From an uncultured Brachyspira sp. (lineage in GTDB: Bacteria; Spirochaetota; Brachyspiria; Brachyspirales; Brachyspiraceae), in contig CAKVCJ010000035.1 in assembly GCA_934725655.1 (NCBI GenBank), positions 1-10,795 of the forward strand: a DNA stretch of 10,795 bases, read 5' to 3'. Under the pieces are notes generated by a model. It made no database searches. It was not told the DNA's origin and was given only the letters and a program-made list of their open reading frames with translations. How positions within the stretch are numbered: position 1 is the stretch's first letter; each line of letters begins with the position of its first letter. A program made the translations under genes and the position numbers. Below, one piece after another: positions 1-7,084 of this stretch.

Positions 1-50
1 ATATATGTTGTTTTAATAATTATAGTTTTTATCAAATAGAGTTGGTCTTA

Positions 51-746
51 ATGCAAGAAGTATTAATAAGTGCTAAGAATATAGAAAAAAGGTTTAATAA
101 AAATGTTATTCTCAAAGATGTAAATTTAGATATAAATAAAGGCGAAGTAATAGCACTTGTTGGCCCAAACGGTTCTGGTAAGACTACATTAATTAATATA
201 TTATTAGGAATCTTAAAGGCTGATAAGGGTGAATTAAAAATTTATATAGAAAATTATAAAAAACATATAGGCCTTCAATTGCAATCCACTCCTTTTTTTG
301 AAGGCTACAATGTAAAAGATAATATATTAATGTTTTCAGCTCTTTATGATATTAAGATGACTGATGAAGAAATAGAAAGTATTCTCAATAAATATAATCT
401 TAATCCAAAAACACCTGCTATAAAGCTTTCAGGGGGAGAGCAGAAAAAACTTGCTATAATGATATCTACTATGCAAAACCCCGATTTACTTATATTTGAT
501 GAGCCTACTGCAAGTTTGGATCCGAGAGAAAGATATAATATAAAAAATATGATATTAGAGCTTGCTAAAAACAATAAAACTATACTTTTTACTTCTCATG
601 ATTTGGAGGAGGTAGAAGATATAGCGAGCAAAATAGTATTTTTATATAAAGGAGAGATATTAGAAAGCGGAAGCAAAGAAGAACTTTTAAAGAAGTATAA
701 TTTTGACAGTTTGGAGAAAGTTTATTTGCATATTACTAATTATTAA
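51..746 (+). CDS. ABC-2 type exporter, ATP-binding protein
   Basis: Cytoplasmic ATPase subunit that would power the permease encoded next. The 231-residue product is a single ABC domain of the CcmA/drug-exporter type. It has Walker A GPNGSGKT at residues 38-45, a Q-loop near Gln78, the ABC signature LSGGE at 126-130, Walker B ending Asp150-Glu151, a D-loop (SLD) and the switch histidine His183, so it should be active. I start at ATG 51 because an AGAG-type ribosome site (about 38-41) sits 9 bases upstream. An in-frame TTG at 42 would add three residues and has no better site. The next gene starts 103 bp downstream. The substrate is unknown: such pairs export drugs, peptides, lipids or polysaccharide, and nothing here decides between them. 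The first 50 bases of the window show no gene or clear promoter, so the operon may begin upstream. Confidence 0.92.
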   Translation: MQEVLISAKNIEKRFNKNVILKDVNLDINKGEVIALVGPNGSGKTTLINILLGILKADKGELKIYIENYKKHIGLQLQSTPFFEGYNVKDNILMFSALYDIKMTDEEIESILNKYNLNPKTPAIKLSGGEQKKLAIMISTMQNPDLLIFDEPTASLDPRERYNIKNMILELAKNNKTILFTSHDLEEVEDIASKIVFLYKGEILESGSKEELLKKYNFDSLEKVYLHITNY

Positions 747-782
747 TTTTAGTATTGTTTAGTATTAATTATATACTTGCAC

Positions 783-822
783 TTTTTGGTTCTTTTTGCT
801 GCGGGAAAAAGAACAACAAAAA
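783..822. repeat. Bulged hairpin in the ATPase-permease spacer
   Basis: GTTCTTTTT (789-797) and AAAAAGAAC (806-814) form a perfect 9-bp stem around an 8-base GC-rich loop. A further six pairs (783-788 with 817-822) extend it after a two-base bulge. No U-tract follows the stem on the + strand, so a classical terminator is unlikely. The GC-rich loop stands out from its surroundings. It could be a dispersed intergenic element, or an RNA stability or processing site. Confidence 0.6.
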
Positions 823-849
823 ATTATAAATACATATTAAAAAATTATT

Positions 850-1566
850 ATGAAAACGATATTTAAACTCACTATAAAAAAAGCTATAAGAGACCCTTTT
901 CTTATATTTTGGTCTATCTTCTTTCCAATAGTTACAATAATAGCATTGGGAATATTATTTAATACAGAAAGCTATACTATTCATATACTTACTGCTATGA
1001 GCTGTGTGAGTGTGCTTGCTTATTCTTTTATGACTACGAGTTTTAATGTATTAAGTCAAAGGAGGAGGGGAGTTTATAATTTGCTTAAAGTAACGCCTCT
1101 TCCTTTATACAAATATATTATAAGCTCTTCTTGTGCTTGGGTGATAATATCTATTATAAGCTGTTTATTTGTATTTGTTTCTTGTGCTTTATTTTTCAAG
1201 TTAGAGTTTTCTTTTGCTTCTATAGTTTTGTTCTTGCCTATTATTATAGCGGCATCTTTAGTTTATATATTTATAAGCTTTTTTGTTTCTAGTTTGGTTA
1301 AAAATAATGAAACAGCAAGTATTTTGTATAATATTATTTTAATGTGTTCTATGTTTTTGAGTGATGGATATTATTCTCTATATAATGCTCCGAATATAGT
1401 GAAATTTTTAAGCAGATTAAATATTTTTCAGTATTTTTTAAATTCTTTTAGGGGAGCTTATTATTTTGATTTTCAATCTTATTTTATTGGTTTAGCGGTA
1501 CTTTTAGTATGTTTAATAATTGCTTTAGTGCTTGCAGTTAATACTTTCAGGTATGCCGACAAATAA
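850..1566 (+). CDS. ABC-2 type exporter, membrane permease
   Basis: Integral membrane subunit expected to work with the ATPase encoded at 51-746. The 238 residues form the usual ABC-2 layout: a short basic N-terminus (Lys/Arg at 2-14, a likely coupling element) and about six hydrophobic segments near residues 17-37, 44-65, 92-115, 120-147, 156-177 and 210-232. The loop between segments 2 and 3 carries QRRRGVYNLLKVTPLP, a cytoplasmic stretch typical of this family. ATG 850 is preferred because the reading begins exactly as ABC-2 permeases do, but there is no good Shine-Dalgarno before it (only A/T). Translation may be weak, or may depend on the upstream hairpin region. The length matches the shorter members of the family. 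The exported substrate cannot be told. Confidence 0.88.
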   Translation: MKTIFKLTIKKAIRDPFLIFWSIFFPIVTIIALGILFNTESYTIHILTAMSCVSVLAYSFMTTSFNVLSQRRRGVYNLLKVTPLPLYKYIISSSCAWVIISIISCLFVFVSCALFFKLEFSFASIVLFLPIIIAASLVYIFISFFVSSLVKNNETASILYNIILMCSMFLSDGYYSLYNAPNIVKFLSRLNIFQYFLNSFRGAYYFDFQSYFIGLAVLLVCLIIALVLAVNTFRYADK

Positions 1567-1636
1567 GAAATTTTTAGTTAATAATAAAAAAAGTTTATAA
1601 TGATATACAAATATAACATTTTTTATTAATTTATAA

Positions 1637-1665
1637 TTGACTTTATCGTTTTTATGAAATATACT
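1637..1665 (+). promoter_or_regulatory. Sigma-70-like promoter of the sugar operon
   Basis: TTGACT (1637-1642) and TATACT (1660-1665) are separated by exactly 17 bp; each differs from consensus at one base. Transcription would start near 1672, giving a leader of about 54 bases before the lipoprotein gene. The 159-bp spacer 1567-1725 holds no other gene. It is the best promoter match I found ahead of the operon, and no convincing operator palindrome overlaps it. Confidence 0.7.
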
Positions 1666-1713
1666 AAATAAAATAAAGCACATTCAATAAAAAATCTAAA
1701 AAATATATTATTT

Positions 1714-1720
1714 AAGGAGA
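1714..1720 (+). promoter_or_regulatory. Strong ribosome-binding site of the binding protein
   Basis: AAGGAGA lies five bases before ATG 1726. It fixes the start and is among the strongest sites in the window, as expected for a transporter's abundant binding protein. Confidence 0.8.
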
Positions 1721-1725
1721 TAATC

Positions 1726-2646
1726 ATGAGATTACTTTTTTTATTGTTTACCAGTTTATTAATTTCATTAACTAGCTGTTCTAAAACAGATACAGCAGCA
1801 GCTAATAATGATGGAGAGAATAATATAGTTATAGGTGTTTCTTTGTTAACTATGGAACATCCATTCTATTTAGATATTCTTGCTGCTATGGAAGAAACAG
1901 CTGCATCTAACAATATCACTCTTACAGTTCAAGATGCACAATTTGACTCTGCTAAACAATTACAACAAATAGAAAATTTCATTACATCAGGCGTACAAGG
2001 TATTATTATGTCTCCTGTAGATCCTGAGGCAGTAAATAATGGTATAGATCAAGCAGTTGCAGCTAATATCCCAGTAGTTACAATAGACACTTCAGCTAGA
2101 TCTGATAAAGTTGCTTCAGCTATAGCTACAGACAACTATTTAGGCGGAAAAATGGCAGCAGAAAAAATAATAGAGTTGTTGGCTGGTAAAGGCGGCAATA
2201 TAGTAGTTATAGGCGACCCAAAAAACCAATCTACAATAGATAGAGAGCAAGGTTTTACAGAAGTTATTAAAGCAAATAACGCTATGAATTTATTAGAATC
2301 AGTAAACGGAGAATCAGATCAAGCTAAATCATTGATACAAGCAGAAGCTTTATTGCAAAAATATAACAATATAGATGCTATATTTGGAGTAGGCGACCCA
2401 TCAGCTTTAGGAGCATTATCAGCAGTTGAAGCAGCTCAAAGAACTAATATTATCATAGTTGGTTTTGACGCTACTAAAGAAGTTCAAGATATCATCGATA
2501 CTAAAACAAGAGCTATAAAAGCTGATGTACAACAGTATCCAGATCAAATAGGAAGACAAGGTGTATTAGTTATGAAAAAGATATTAAATGGTGAAACAGT
2601 TGAGAAAAAAATACCTATAACACCTGGTATATATGAAGCAAAATAA
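1726..2646 (+). CDS. Sugar ABC transporter substrate-binding lipoprotein (RbsB-like)
   Basis: Captures the sugar outside the inner membrane and delivers it to the RbsA/RbsC-type transporter encoded next. The 306-residue precursor has a hydrophobic signal and a lipobox LTSC with the lipidated Cys18, so it is a lipoprotein; E. coli RbsB is a soluble periplasmic protein. The rest is a type I periplasmic-binding fold. Several RbsB pocket residues are kept by eye: Phe47, Asp121 (TIDT), Arg173, Phe247-Asp248 (GFD) and Gln270 (before the PDQIG motif). Others differ: His45 for Asn13, Ser for Asn64, Ser for Phe164 and Gly223 for Asn190 of mature RbsB. The ligand is therefore probably a sugar, but perhaps not ribose. 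It is the first gene of the eight-gene operon and is followed by a hairpin that may favour its expression over the rest. Confidence 0.93.
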   Translation: MRLLFLLFTSLLISLTSCSKTDTAAANNDGENNIVIGVSLLTMEHPFYLDILAAMEETAASNNITLTVQDAQFDSAKQLQQIENFITSGVQGIIMSPVDPEAVNNGIDQAVAANIPVVTIDTSARSDKVASAIATDNYLGGKMAAEKIIELLAGKGGNIVVIGDPKNQSTIDREQGFTEVIKANNAMNLLESVNGESDQAKSLIQAEALLQKYNNIDAIFGVGDPSALGALSAVEAAQRTNIIIVGFDATKEVQDIIDTKTRAIKADVQQYPDQIGRQGVLVMKKILNGETVEKKIPITPGIYEAK

Positions 2647-2673
2647 TAAAGTTATATAAGATTATAAAAATAT

Positions 2674-2711
2674 GATTAGCTGTTATAAAAAATTAATTAT
2701 AACGGCTAATC
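2674..2711 (+). promoter_or_regulatory. Intercistronic 15-bp hairpin, binding protein/ATPase
   Basis: GATTAGCTGTTATAA (2674-2688) pairs with TTATAACGGCTAATC (2697-2711) over 15 bp, with one U-G wobble (2681/2704) and an 8-base loop. Only UUU follows, so it is at most a leaky terminator. A 3' stabiliser or processing stop is more likely, raising binding-protein mRNA relative to the membrane components. Such hairpins are known after binding-protein genes in other ABC operons. Confidence 0.7.
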
Positions 2712-2750
2712 TTTCGATGAAATAATATAATAATAGTGTGGGTTTTATAT

Positions 2751-4259
2751 ATGGAGTCTCAAGTATTATTAGAATTAAAAGATATAAAAAAGTCATTCAA
2801 TTCAGTAAAAGCTTTAGATGGAATAAATTTAACTATAAGAGAAGGTGAAGTTACCGCTTTAGTAGGTGAGAATGGAGCCGGTAAATCAACTTTAATGAAA
2901 ATTATTTCAGGAATATATCAAAAAGATTCTGGTCATATTTTTTATAAAGGGGAAGAGGTAAATTTTTTAAGTCCTAAAGAAGCAATAGAAAGACATATTA
3001 GCATCATACACCAAGAATTAAATTTGTGTAATAACCTTTCTGTGGCTGATAATATATTCATTGGACATGAAATAGTAAGCACTCCTTTAAAAATCTTAAA
3101 CAAAAAAAAAACAGAGGCAAAAGCTAAAGAAATATTAGATTATCTTAATGTGGATATAGATCCTAAGGAATTAGTTAGCAATCTTAGTATAGCACAAAAA
3201 CAAATGGTTGAAATAGCGAAGTCTTGTGCTTTAGAGGCTAATATATTAATAATGGATGAGCCTTCATCTTCTTTAACAGATAAAGAAATTAGTGCTCTTT
3301 TTACTTTAATAGAAAATTTAAAAAGCAAAAACAAGTCTATAGTTTATATTAGTCATAAATTAAATGAAGTAATGCATGTTTCTGATAATATAGTTGTTAT
3401 AAGAGACGGTAAATATATAGGCGAATTGGATCCATCTAAATGTAATGAAGATGAAATAATTTCGATGATGGTTGGAAGGAAGATGGAGGATGTTTATCCT
3501 AAGAGACATTATGAGAGAAGTGAGAATGTTGCATTAGAGGTATCGAATTTATCTTCATCAGTTTCCGGTGTTAAAGATGTAAGTTTTAAACTTTATCAGG
3601 GTGAGATATTAGGTATATATGGTCTTGTAGGTTCTGGCAGAACAGAGGCTATGAAAACTATATACGGAGCATATCCGAAAACATCTGGAACTACAAAAAT
3701 AAACGGCAAAGAAGTAAACATAAAAAATCCTAATGAGGCTATCAAAAATGGCATAGCTTATCTTACAGAAAATAGGAAAGAGGAAGGTTTGTGTTTAGAT
3801 TTATCGGTTATGGATAATTTCTATTCTGGAAGGATAAGAGAAAAAGTATTAGGTATAATAAATTTTAAAAACATATCTGCTAAGTGTCGGGATTATATAC
3901 AGAGAATAAAGATAAAGACAACTGGTACTAATCAGATTATCAAAAAGTTAAGCGGCGGCAATCAGCAGAAAGTAATTATTTCAAAATGGCTTGATACTAA
4001 TCCTAAGATATTAATATTTGATGAGCCTACTAGGGGGATAGATGTAGGGGCCAAATTTGAAATTTATTCATTAATCAATGATTTGTCCAAAAATGGACTC
4101 AGTATTATAATAGTTTCTTCAGAACTTCCTGAGATATTAGGTACTAGTGATAGGGTTTTGATTATGAGAGAGGGAAAATCTGTTGCTATTATAGATAAAA
4201 CAGAAGCTACACAAGAGAGAGTGGCATTTTATGCTACAGGAGGAACTAAAGGTGAATAA
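2751..4259 (+). CDS. Sugar ABC transporter, double ATP-binding protein (RbsA-like)
   Basis: Cytoplasmic ATPase of the carbohydrate-uptake class 2 (RbsA/MglA/XylG) type, with two ABC domains in 502 residues. Domain 1 has Walker A GENGAGKST at 39-47, a degenerate signature LSIAQ at 145-149 and Walker B with Asp169-Glu170. Domain 2 has the family's degenerate Walker A GLVGSGRTE at 291-299 (Arg297 in place of Lys), the TENRKEEGL motif, signature LSGGNQQ at 400-406 and Walker B with Asp424-Glu425. This asymmetry is normal for the family, in which one composite site is impaired. ATG 2751 gives the usual RbsA N-terminus; an in-frame GTG at 2736 was rejected. The ribosome site before it is weak. A run of ten A (3102-3111) encodes Lys118-120. 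The stop codon lies inside the permease gene that follows. Confidence 0.94.
   Translation: MESQVLLELKDIKKSFNSVKALDGINLTIREGEVTALVGENGAGKSTLMKIISGIYQKDSGHIFYKGEEVNFLSPKEAIERHISIIHQELNLCNNLSVADNIFIGHEIVSTPLKILNKKKTEAKAKEILDYLNVDIDPKELVSNLSIAQKQMVEIAKSCALEANILIMDEPSSSLTDKEISALFTLIENLKSKNKSIVYISHKLNEVMHVSDNIVVIRDGKYIGELDPSKCNEDEIISMMVGRKMEDVYPKRHYERSENVALEVSNLSSSVSGVKDVSFKLYQGEILGIYGLVGSGRTEAMKTIYGAYPKTSGTTKINGKEVNIKNPNEAIKNGIAYLTENRKEEGLCLDLSVMDNFYSGRIREKVLGIINFKNISAKCRDYIQRIKIKTTGTNQIIKKLSGGNQQKVIISKWLDTNPKILIFDEPTRGIDVGAKFEIYSLINDLSKNGLSIIIVSSELPEILGTSDRVLIMREGKSVAIIDKTEATQERVAFYATGGTKGE
3102..3111 (+). repeat. A10 homopolymer inside the ATPase gene
   Basis: Ten consecutive A bases read as Lys118-Lys119-Lys120 and the first base of Thr121 in domain 1 of the ATPase. 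Tracts this long are prone to polymerase slippage. A one-base change would truncate the protein early and could be polar on the genes downstream. Confidence 0.6.
4238..4243 (+). promoter_or_regulatory. AGGAGG ribosome site that sets a GTG start
   Basis: A perfect AGGAGG inside the end of the ATPase gene, eight bases before GTG 4252. It lies downstream of the in-frame ATG 4231, so that ATG cannot use it. This places the permease start at GTG 4252, overlapping the ATPase stop region by 8 bp. Confidence 0.85.
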
Positions 4260-5217
4260 TTTGATAAATAAATATAGAGTACTAAATGACAATTTATCTG
4301 CTAAAGGAGTTAGAATACCTACTGTAGTTGCTTTAGTATTGCTAATAATCATTTTATCTTTTACAGCTAAAAATTTTGCTACTATTAATAATTTTATGGT
4401 AGTATTAAGACAAATATCGGTTAATGCTATTTTAGGTTATGGAATGACTTTTGTTATATTGACAGCAGGTATAGATTTATCTGTAGGTCCGATAATAGCT
4501 TTAACAGGGGTATTATCTGCGATGATGATTAATGCAGGTATAAATCCTTTTATAGTTATTTTATCAATACCAATAATGGGCGGTATATGCGGAGCTTTCA
4601 ATGGTTTATTAATAGCAAGAGGCAGAATGTTTCCATTTGTTGTAACTATGGCTACTCAGGTAGTTTTTAAAGGAATCACATACTTAATCTGCGGCGGAAG
4701 ACCAATTATGATGGATTCAAAAAATCCGTTTATACAAGTTGGTACTGGTTTCTTCTTAGGTATACCTATTCCTATATATATATTTATAATAGTTCTTATT
4801 TTAGCATATTTTTTATTGATGCATACTCAATTTGGTAAGAGGGTTTATATAGTTGGCGGAAACAGGGAAACTGCGAGGTTATCTGGTATTAATGTTCCAA
4901 ATGTTATAACATGGATTTATATAATATCTGGTATTTGTGCTTCTATTGCGGGTATGATATTAACTACAAGGTTATATTCAGGTCAGCCTCAGACTGGTAC
5001 TGGTTATGAGCTTGATGCTGTTGCTGCTACTGTACTTGGCGGGGCTAGTTTAAGCGGAGGTAAGGGTACTGTTTTAGGTACTATGATAGGTGCTATTATT
5101 ATAGGGATATTGAATAATGGTATGACTTTGTTAGGTATAAGTGCATATTGGCAATATGTAGTTAAGGGTGCTGTTATTATTTTAGCTGTTTTGATGGATA
5201 AGGACAGAATATATTAA
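4252..5217 (+). CDS. Sugar ABC transporter permease (RbsC-like)
   Basis: Inner-membrane channel subunit of the RbsABC-type importer. The product is 321 residues from GTG 4252, the usual RbsC length. It is hydrophobic throughout, consistent with the 8-10 helices of this family. It carries the family motif GIDLSVG at residues 73-79, the cytoplasmic GGNRETARLSGI block at 202-213 that contacts the ATPase, and a C-terminal VLGGASLSGGKGT stretch. The start overlaps the end of the ATPase gene by 8 bp behind a perfect AGGAGG, so translation is probably coupled and the two subunits made together. The ROK kinase gene follows after one base. The family (ribose, galactose, xylose, allose, autoinducer-2 permeases) does not by itself show which sugar is carried. 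Confidence 0.94.
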   Translation: MNNLINKYRVLNDNLSAKGVRIPTVVALVLLIIILSFTAKNFATINNFMVVLRQISVNAILGYGMTFVILTAGIDLSVGPIIALTGVLSAMMINAGINPFIVILSIPIMGGICGAFNGLLIARGRMFPFVVTMATQVVFKGITYLICGGRPIMMDSKNPFIQVGTGFFLGIPIPIYIFIIVLILAYFLLMHTQFGKRVYIVGGNRETARLSGINVPNVITWIYIISGICASIAGMILTTRLYSGQPQTGTGYELDAVAATVLGGASLSGGKGTVLGTMIGAIIIGILNNGMTLLGISAYWQYVVKGAVIILAVLMDKDRIY

Positions 5218-5218
5218 T

Positions 5219-6190
5219 ATGAATAATAAATATTTTTTAATTTTAGATATAGGCGGCACTAAAACTTCTTCGGCTTTATTTACTGAGGACGGTGTTATTA
5301 AAGATGATTATGTGCATGTTGTGAAATCGCAGACATTTAAAGGCGAAGAGGCTGTATATCAAAATACAAAAAAGGCATTAGAGCATATAATAGATAAATT
5401 TTCTGTAAATATGGAAGATGTTATAGGGATAGGTATTGGTTCGCCTGGTCCTTTGGATGTGAATGCGGGGGTTATAATACATGCGCCATTGATGGGCTGG
5501 AAGAATTTCCCTATAGTTAAAAGGATAAAAGAAGATTTTAATAAAGAGACGGTACTTGATAATGATGCTAATTTAGGAGCTTTAGCAGAGCATAGATTAG
5601 GAGTTGCTAAGGGATTTAGAAATATTTTATATATGACAGTTAGTACGGGCTGCGGCGGCGGAATTATAATAGATAATAAATTATATAGAGGAAAAAATGA
5701 CGGGGCTGGTGAATTTGGACATATGAGTATAGATTATAATGGCTTGGATTGTAAATGCGGCTCGAAGGGTTGTTTTGAAATGTATGCCTCTGGAACTGCT
5801 ATGAATAACAGAATGAAGAATGATATGTTGAATGGCAGAAAGAGTTATGCTTTTGAAATGGCTGATTATAATCCTGAAAATCTTAAGATTGAATTTCTAA
5901 ATGAGGCTTTTCTAAAAAATGATGATTATGCAAGAGAATTTTATAAATTAGAGGGCTATTATTTAGGAGTAGGTATTGCTAATTTATTTAATCTTTATGA
6001 CCCTGATGTTATAGTTTTAGGCGGAGGGGTTACTAAATCTAAAGAGTTTTTTCATGATGAGATGATAAAAACTATAAAAAAATTGTCAGTTCAGCAATTT
6101 AAAGAGGAGCAAATAAAATATTCTATAATAAACGATAGAATAGTTTTATATGGAGCTTATTGTTTAATAAAAGAAAAATTTAATAATTAG
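5219..6190 (+). CDS. ROK family sugar kinase
   Basis: Likely ATP-dependent cytoplasmic hexokinase acting on the imported sugar. The 323-residue protein starts straight with the phosphate loop (DIGGTKTSS from residue 10), so it has no N-terminal DNA-binding domain and is an enzyme, not an NagC/Mlc-type repressor. Visible motifs are GIGSPGPLD, the catalytic LDNDAN with Asp116 as expected base, TGCGGGI (adenosine site), EFGHM with His168, and the ROK zinc motif Cys178-x-Cys180-x4-Cys185 followed by Glu187, with His168 the likely fourth ligand. All key residues are present. It starts one base after the permease stop with only a weak AAGGA at 5200-5204, so coupling to the permease is likely. ROK kinases phosphorylate glucose, fructose, mannose, allose or N-acetylhexosamines; the sequence alone does not decide. 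With aldolase and PfkA-like neighbours, C6 phosphorylation of a hexose is the simplest role. Confidence 0.9.
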   Translation: MNNKYFLILDIGGTKTSSALFTEDGVIKDDYVHVVKSQTFKGEEAVYQNTKKALEHIIDKFSVNMEDVIGIGIGSPGPLDVNAGVIIHAPLMGWKNFPIVKRIKEDFNKETVLDNDANLGALAEHRLGVAKGFRNILYMTVSTGCGGGIIIDNKLYRGKNDGAGEFGHMSIDYNGLDCKCGSKGCFEMYASGTAMNNRMKNDMLNGRKSYAFEMADYNPENLKIEFLNEAFLKNDDYAREFYKLEGYYLGVGIANLFNLYDPDVIVLGGGVTKSKEFFHDEMIKTIKKLSVQQFKEEQIKYSIINDRIVLYGAYCLIKEKFNN

Positions 6191-6199
6191 GAGAGTACA

Positions 6200-7060
6200 A
6201 TGGAATTAGTTACATTGAAAGACATTTTATCAAAAACAAGAAAAGAAAAATATGCTGTTGGAGGTTTTAATTTTAACGGTTATGAAGATGCACAGGGTAT
6301 AGTTGATGGTGCTGTAGAAAAGAATTCGCCCGTTATATTGATGTCTTCTATGGGAGCTGTAAGCTATATCGGTATAGATCAAATAGTTGGTATGGTAAAG
6401 GGTATGGCAAGAAAATTAAATATACCTGTATGTTTGCATTTGGATCATGCTACTGATTATGATTTAATAAAAGAAGCTATAGATTTGGGATATACTTCTG
6501 TTATGATAGATGCTTCTGCTAAACCTTATGAAGAAAATATAGAGATGACTAAAAAGGTTGTTGAGTATGCTAAAAAATTTAATTGTTCAGTTGAAGCAGA
6601 ACTTGGAAAGATTGGCGGTAAAGAGGATAATATAGTTGTAACAGATGAGTCAGCTTTATTTACTGACCCTAATGATGTTGAGAGATTTGTTAATGAAACA
6701 AAAATAGATGCACTTGCAGTTGCTATAGGTACTTCTCATGGATTCTATAAAAAAGAACCTAAAATAGATTTTGAAAGATTAGAAAAGATTGCTAAAATTA
6801 CTGATCTTCCTTTGGTATTACATGGCGGTACTGGTGTGCCTATAGAAGATATTAAAAAATGTATACAATTAGGCATGGGCAAAATCAATATAGGTACAGA
6901 ACTTAAGGCTGCTTTTTCAAATGCTGTTAGAAAGGCTGTGGCAGATAATCCAGAATCACAATTTGACCCTAGAAAATATATGACTCCTGTTAAAGTAGCT
7001 TGTGCTAAGATTGTAAGAGAAAAAATAGATGTTGTTGGAAGTGCTAACAAAACATTATAA
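6200..7060 (+). CDS. Class II ketose-bisphosphate aldolase, KbaY/GatY-like
   Basis: Zinc-dependent aldolase expected to cleave a ketohexose bisphosphate to glycerone phosphate and glyceraldehyde 3-phosphate. The 286 residues match the class IIB length of tagatose-bisphosphate aldolases (KbaY, GatY). Visible sites are HLDHA at 80-84 (Asp82 catalytic, His83 zinc), the EAELGKIGG block from Glu132, GTSHG with His180 (zinc), LHGGTG with His208 (zinc) and NIGTEL in the phosphate-binding region. All catalytic residues are intact. The C-terminus (TELKAAF, DPRKYM, GSANK) looks more like KbaY/GatY than the FbaA aldolases, while GGTGVP recalls FbaA. Tagatose-, fructose- or another ketose bisphosphate could therefore be the substrate. 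AGGAG at 6189-6193, six bases before ATG 6200, supports the start. The gene lies 9 bp after the ROK kinase and just before the PfkA-like kinase. Confidence 0.92.
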   Translation: MELVTLKDILSKTRKEKYAVGGFNFNGYEDAQGIVDGAVEKNSPVILMSSMGAVSYIGIDQIVGMVKGMARKLNIPVCLHLDHATDYDLIKEAIDLGYTSVMIDASAKPYEENIEMTKKVVEYAKKFNCSVEAELGKIGGKEDNIVVTDESALFTDPNDVERFVNETKIDALAVAIGTSHGFYKKEPKIDFERLEKIAKITDLPLVLHGGTGVPIEDIKKCIQLGMGKINIGTELKAAFSNAVRKAVADNPESQFDPRKYMTPVKVACAKIVREKIDVVGSANKTL

Positions 7061-7084
7061 TTATATAGAGTAGAAATATTGTTT

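Noticed and set aside
748..766. Two tandem copies of TTTAGTATT one base apart
   Set aside because: Short and AT-rich, in a spacer where such repeats arise by chance; no second support for an operator.
1583..1627. AT-only inverted repeat (1583-1591 with 1619-1627) after the exporter permease gene
   Set aside because: Nine A-T pairs with a 27-base loop in a low-complexity region; too weak to call a terminator.
2726..2731. TATAAT before the RbsA-like gene as an internal promoter
   Set aside because: No -35 element at 16-18 bp and no extended -10; the sequence is generic A/T.
2736..2750. In-frame GTG 2736 as the start of the RbsA-like ATPase
   Set aside because: It adds five residues not seen in the family; ATG 2751 gives the normal start.
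4231..4251. In-frame ATG 4231 as the start of the RbsC-like permease
   Set aside because: The perfect AGGAGG (4238-4243) lies after this ATG and is correctly spaced for GTG 4252, which also gives the usual N-terminus.
5219..6190. ROK protein as a transcriptional repressor of the operon
   Set aside because: It has no N-terminal helix-turn-helix; the phosphate loop begins at residue 10 and all kinase residues are present.
6745..7050. Minus-strand open frames inside genes (for example 6745-7050, 344-574, 7846-8082)
   Set aside because: They lie opposite well-supported genes, have no recognisable domain or ribosome site, and reflect the codon bias of the coding strand.
7079..7084. TTG 7079 as the PfkA-like start
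   Set aside because: AGAG spacing is acceptable, but the PfkA family begins at the position of ATG 7085. Not fully excluded.
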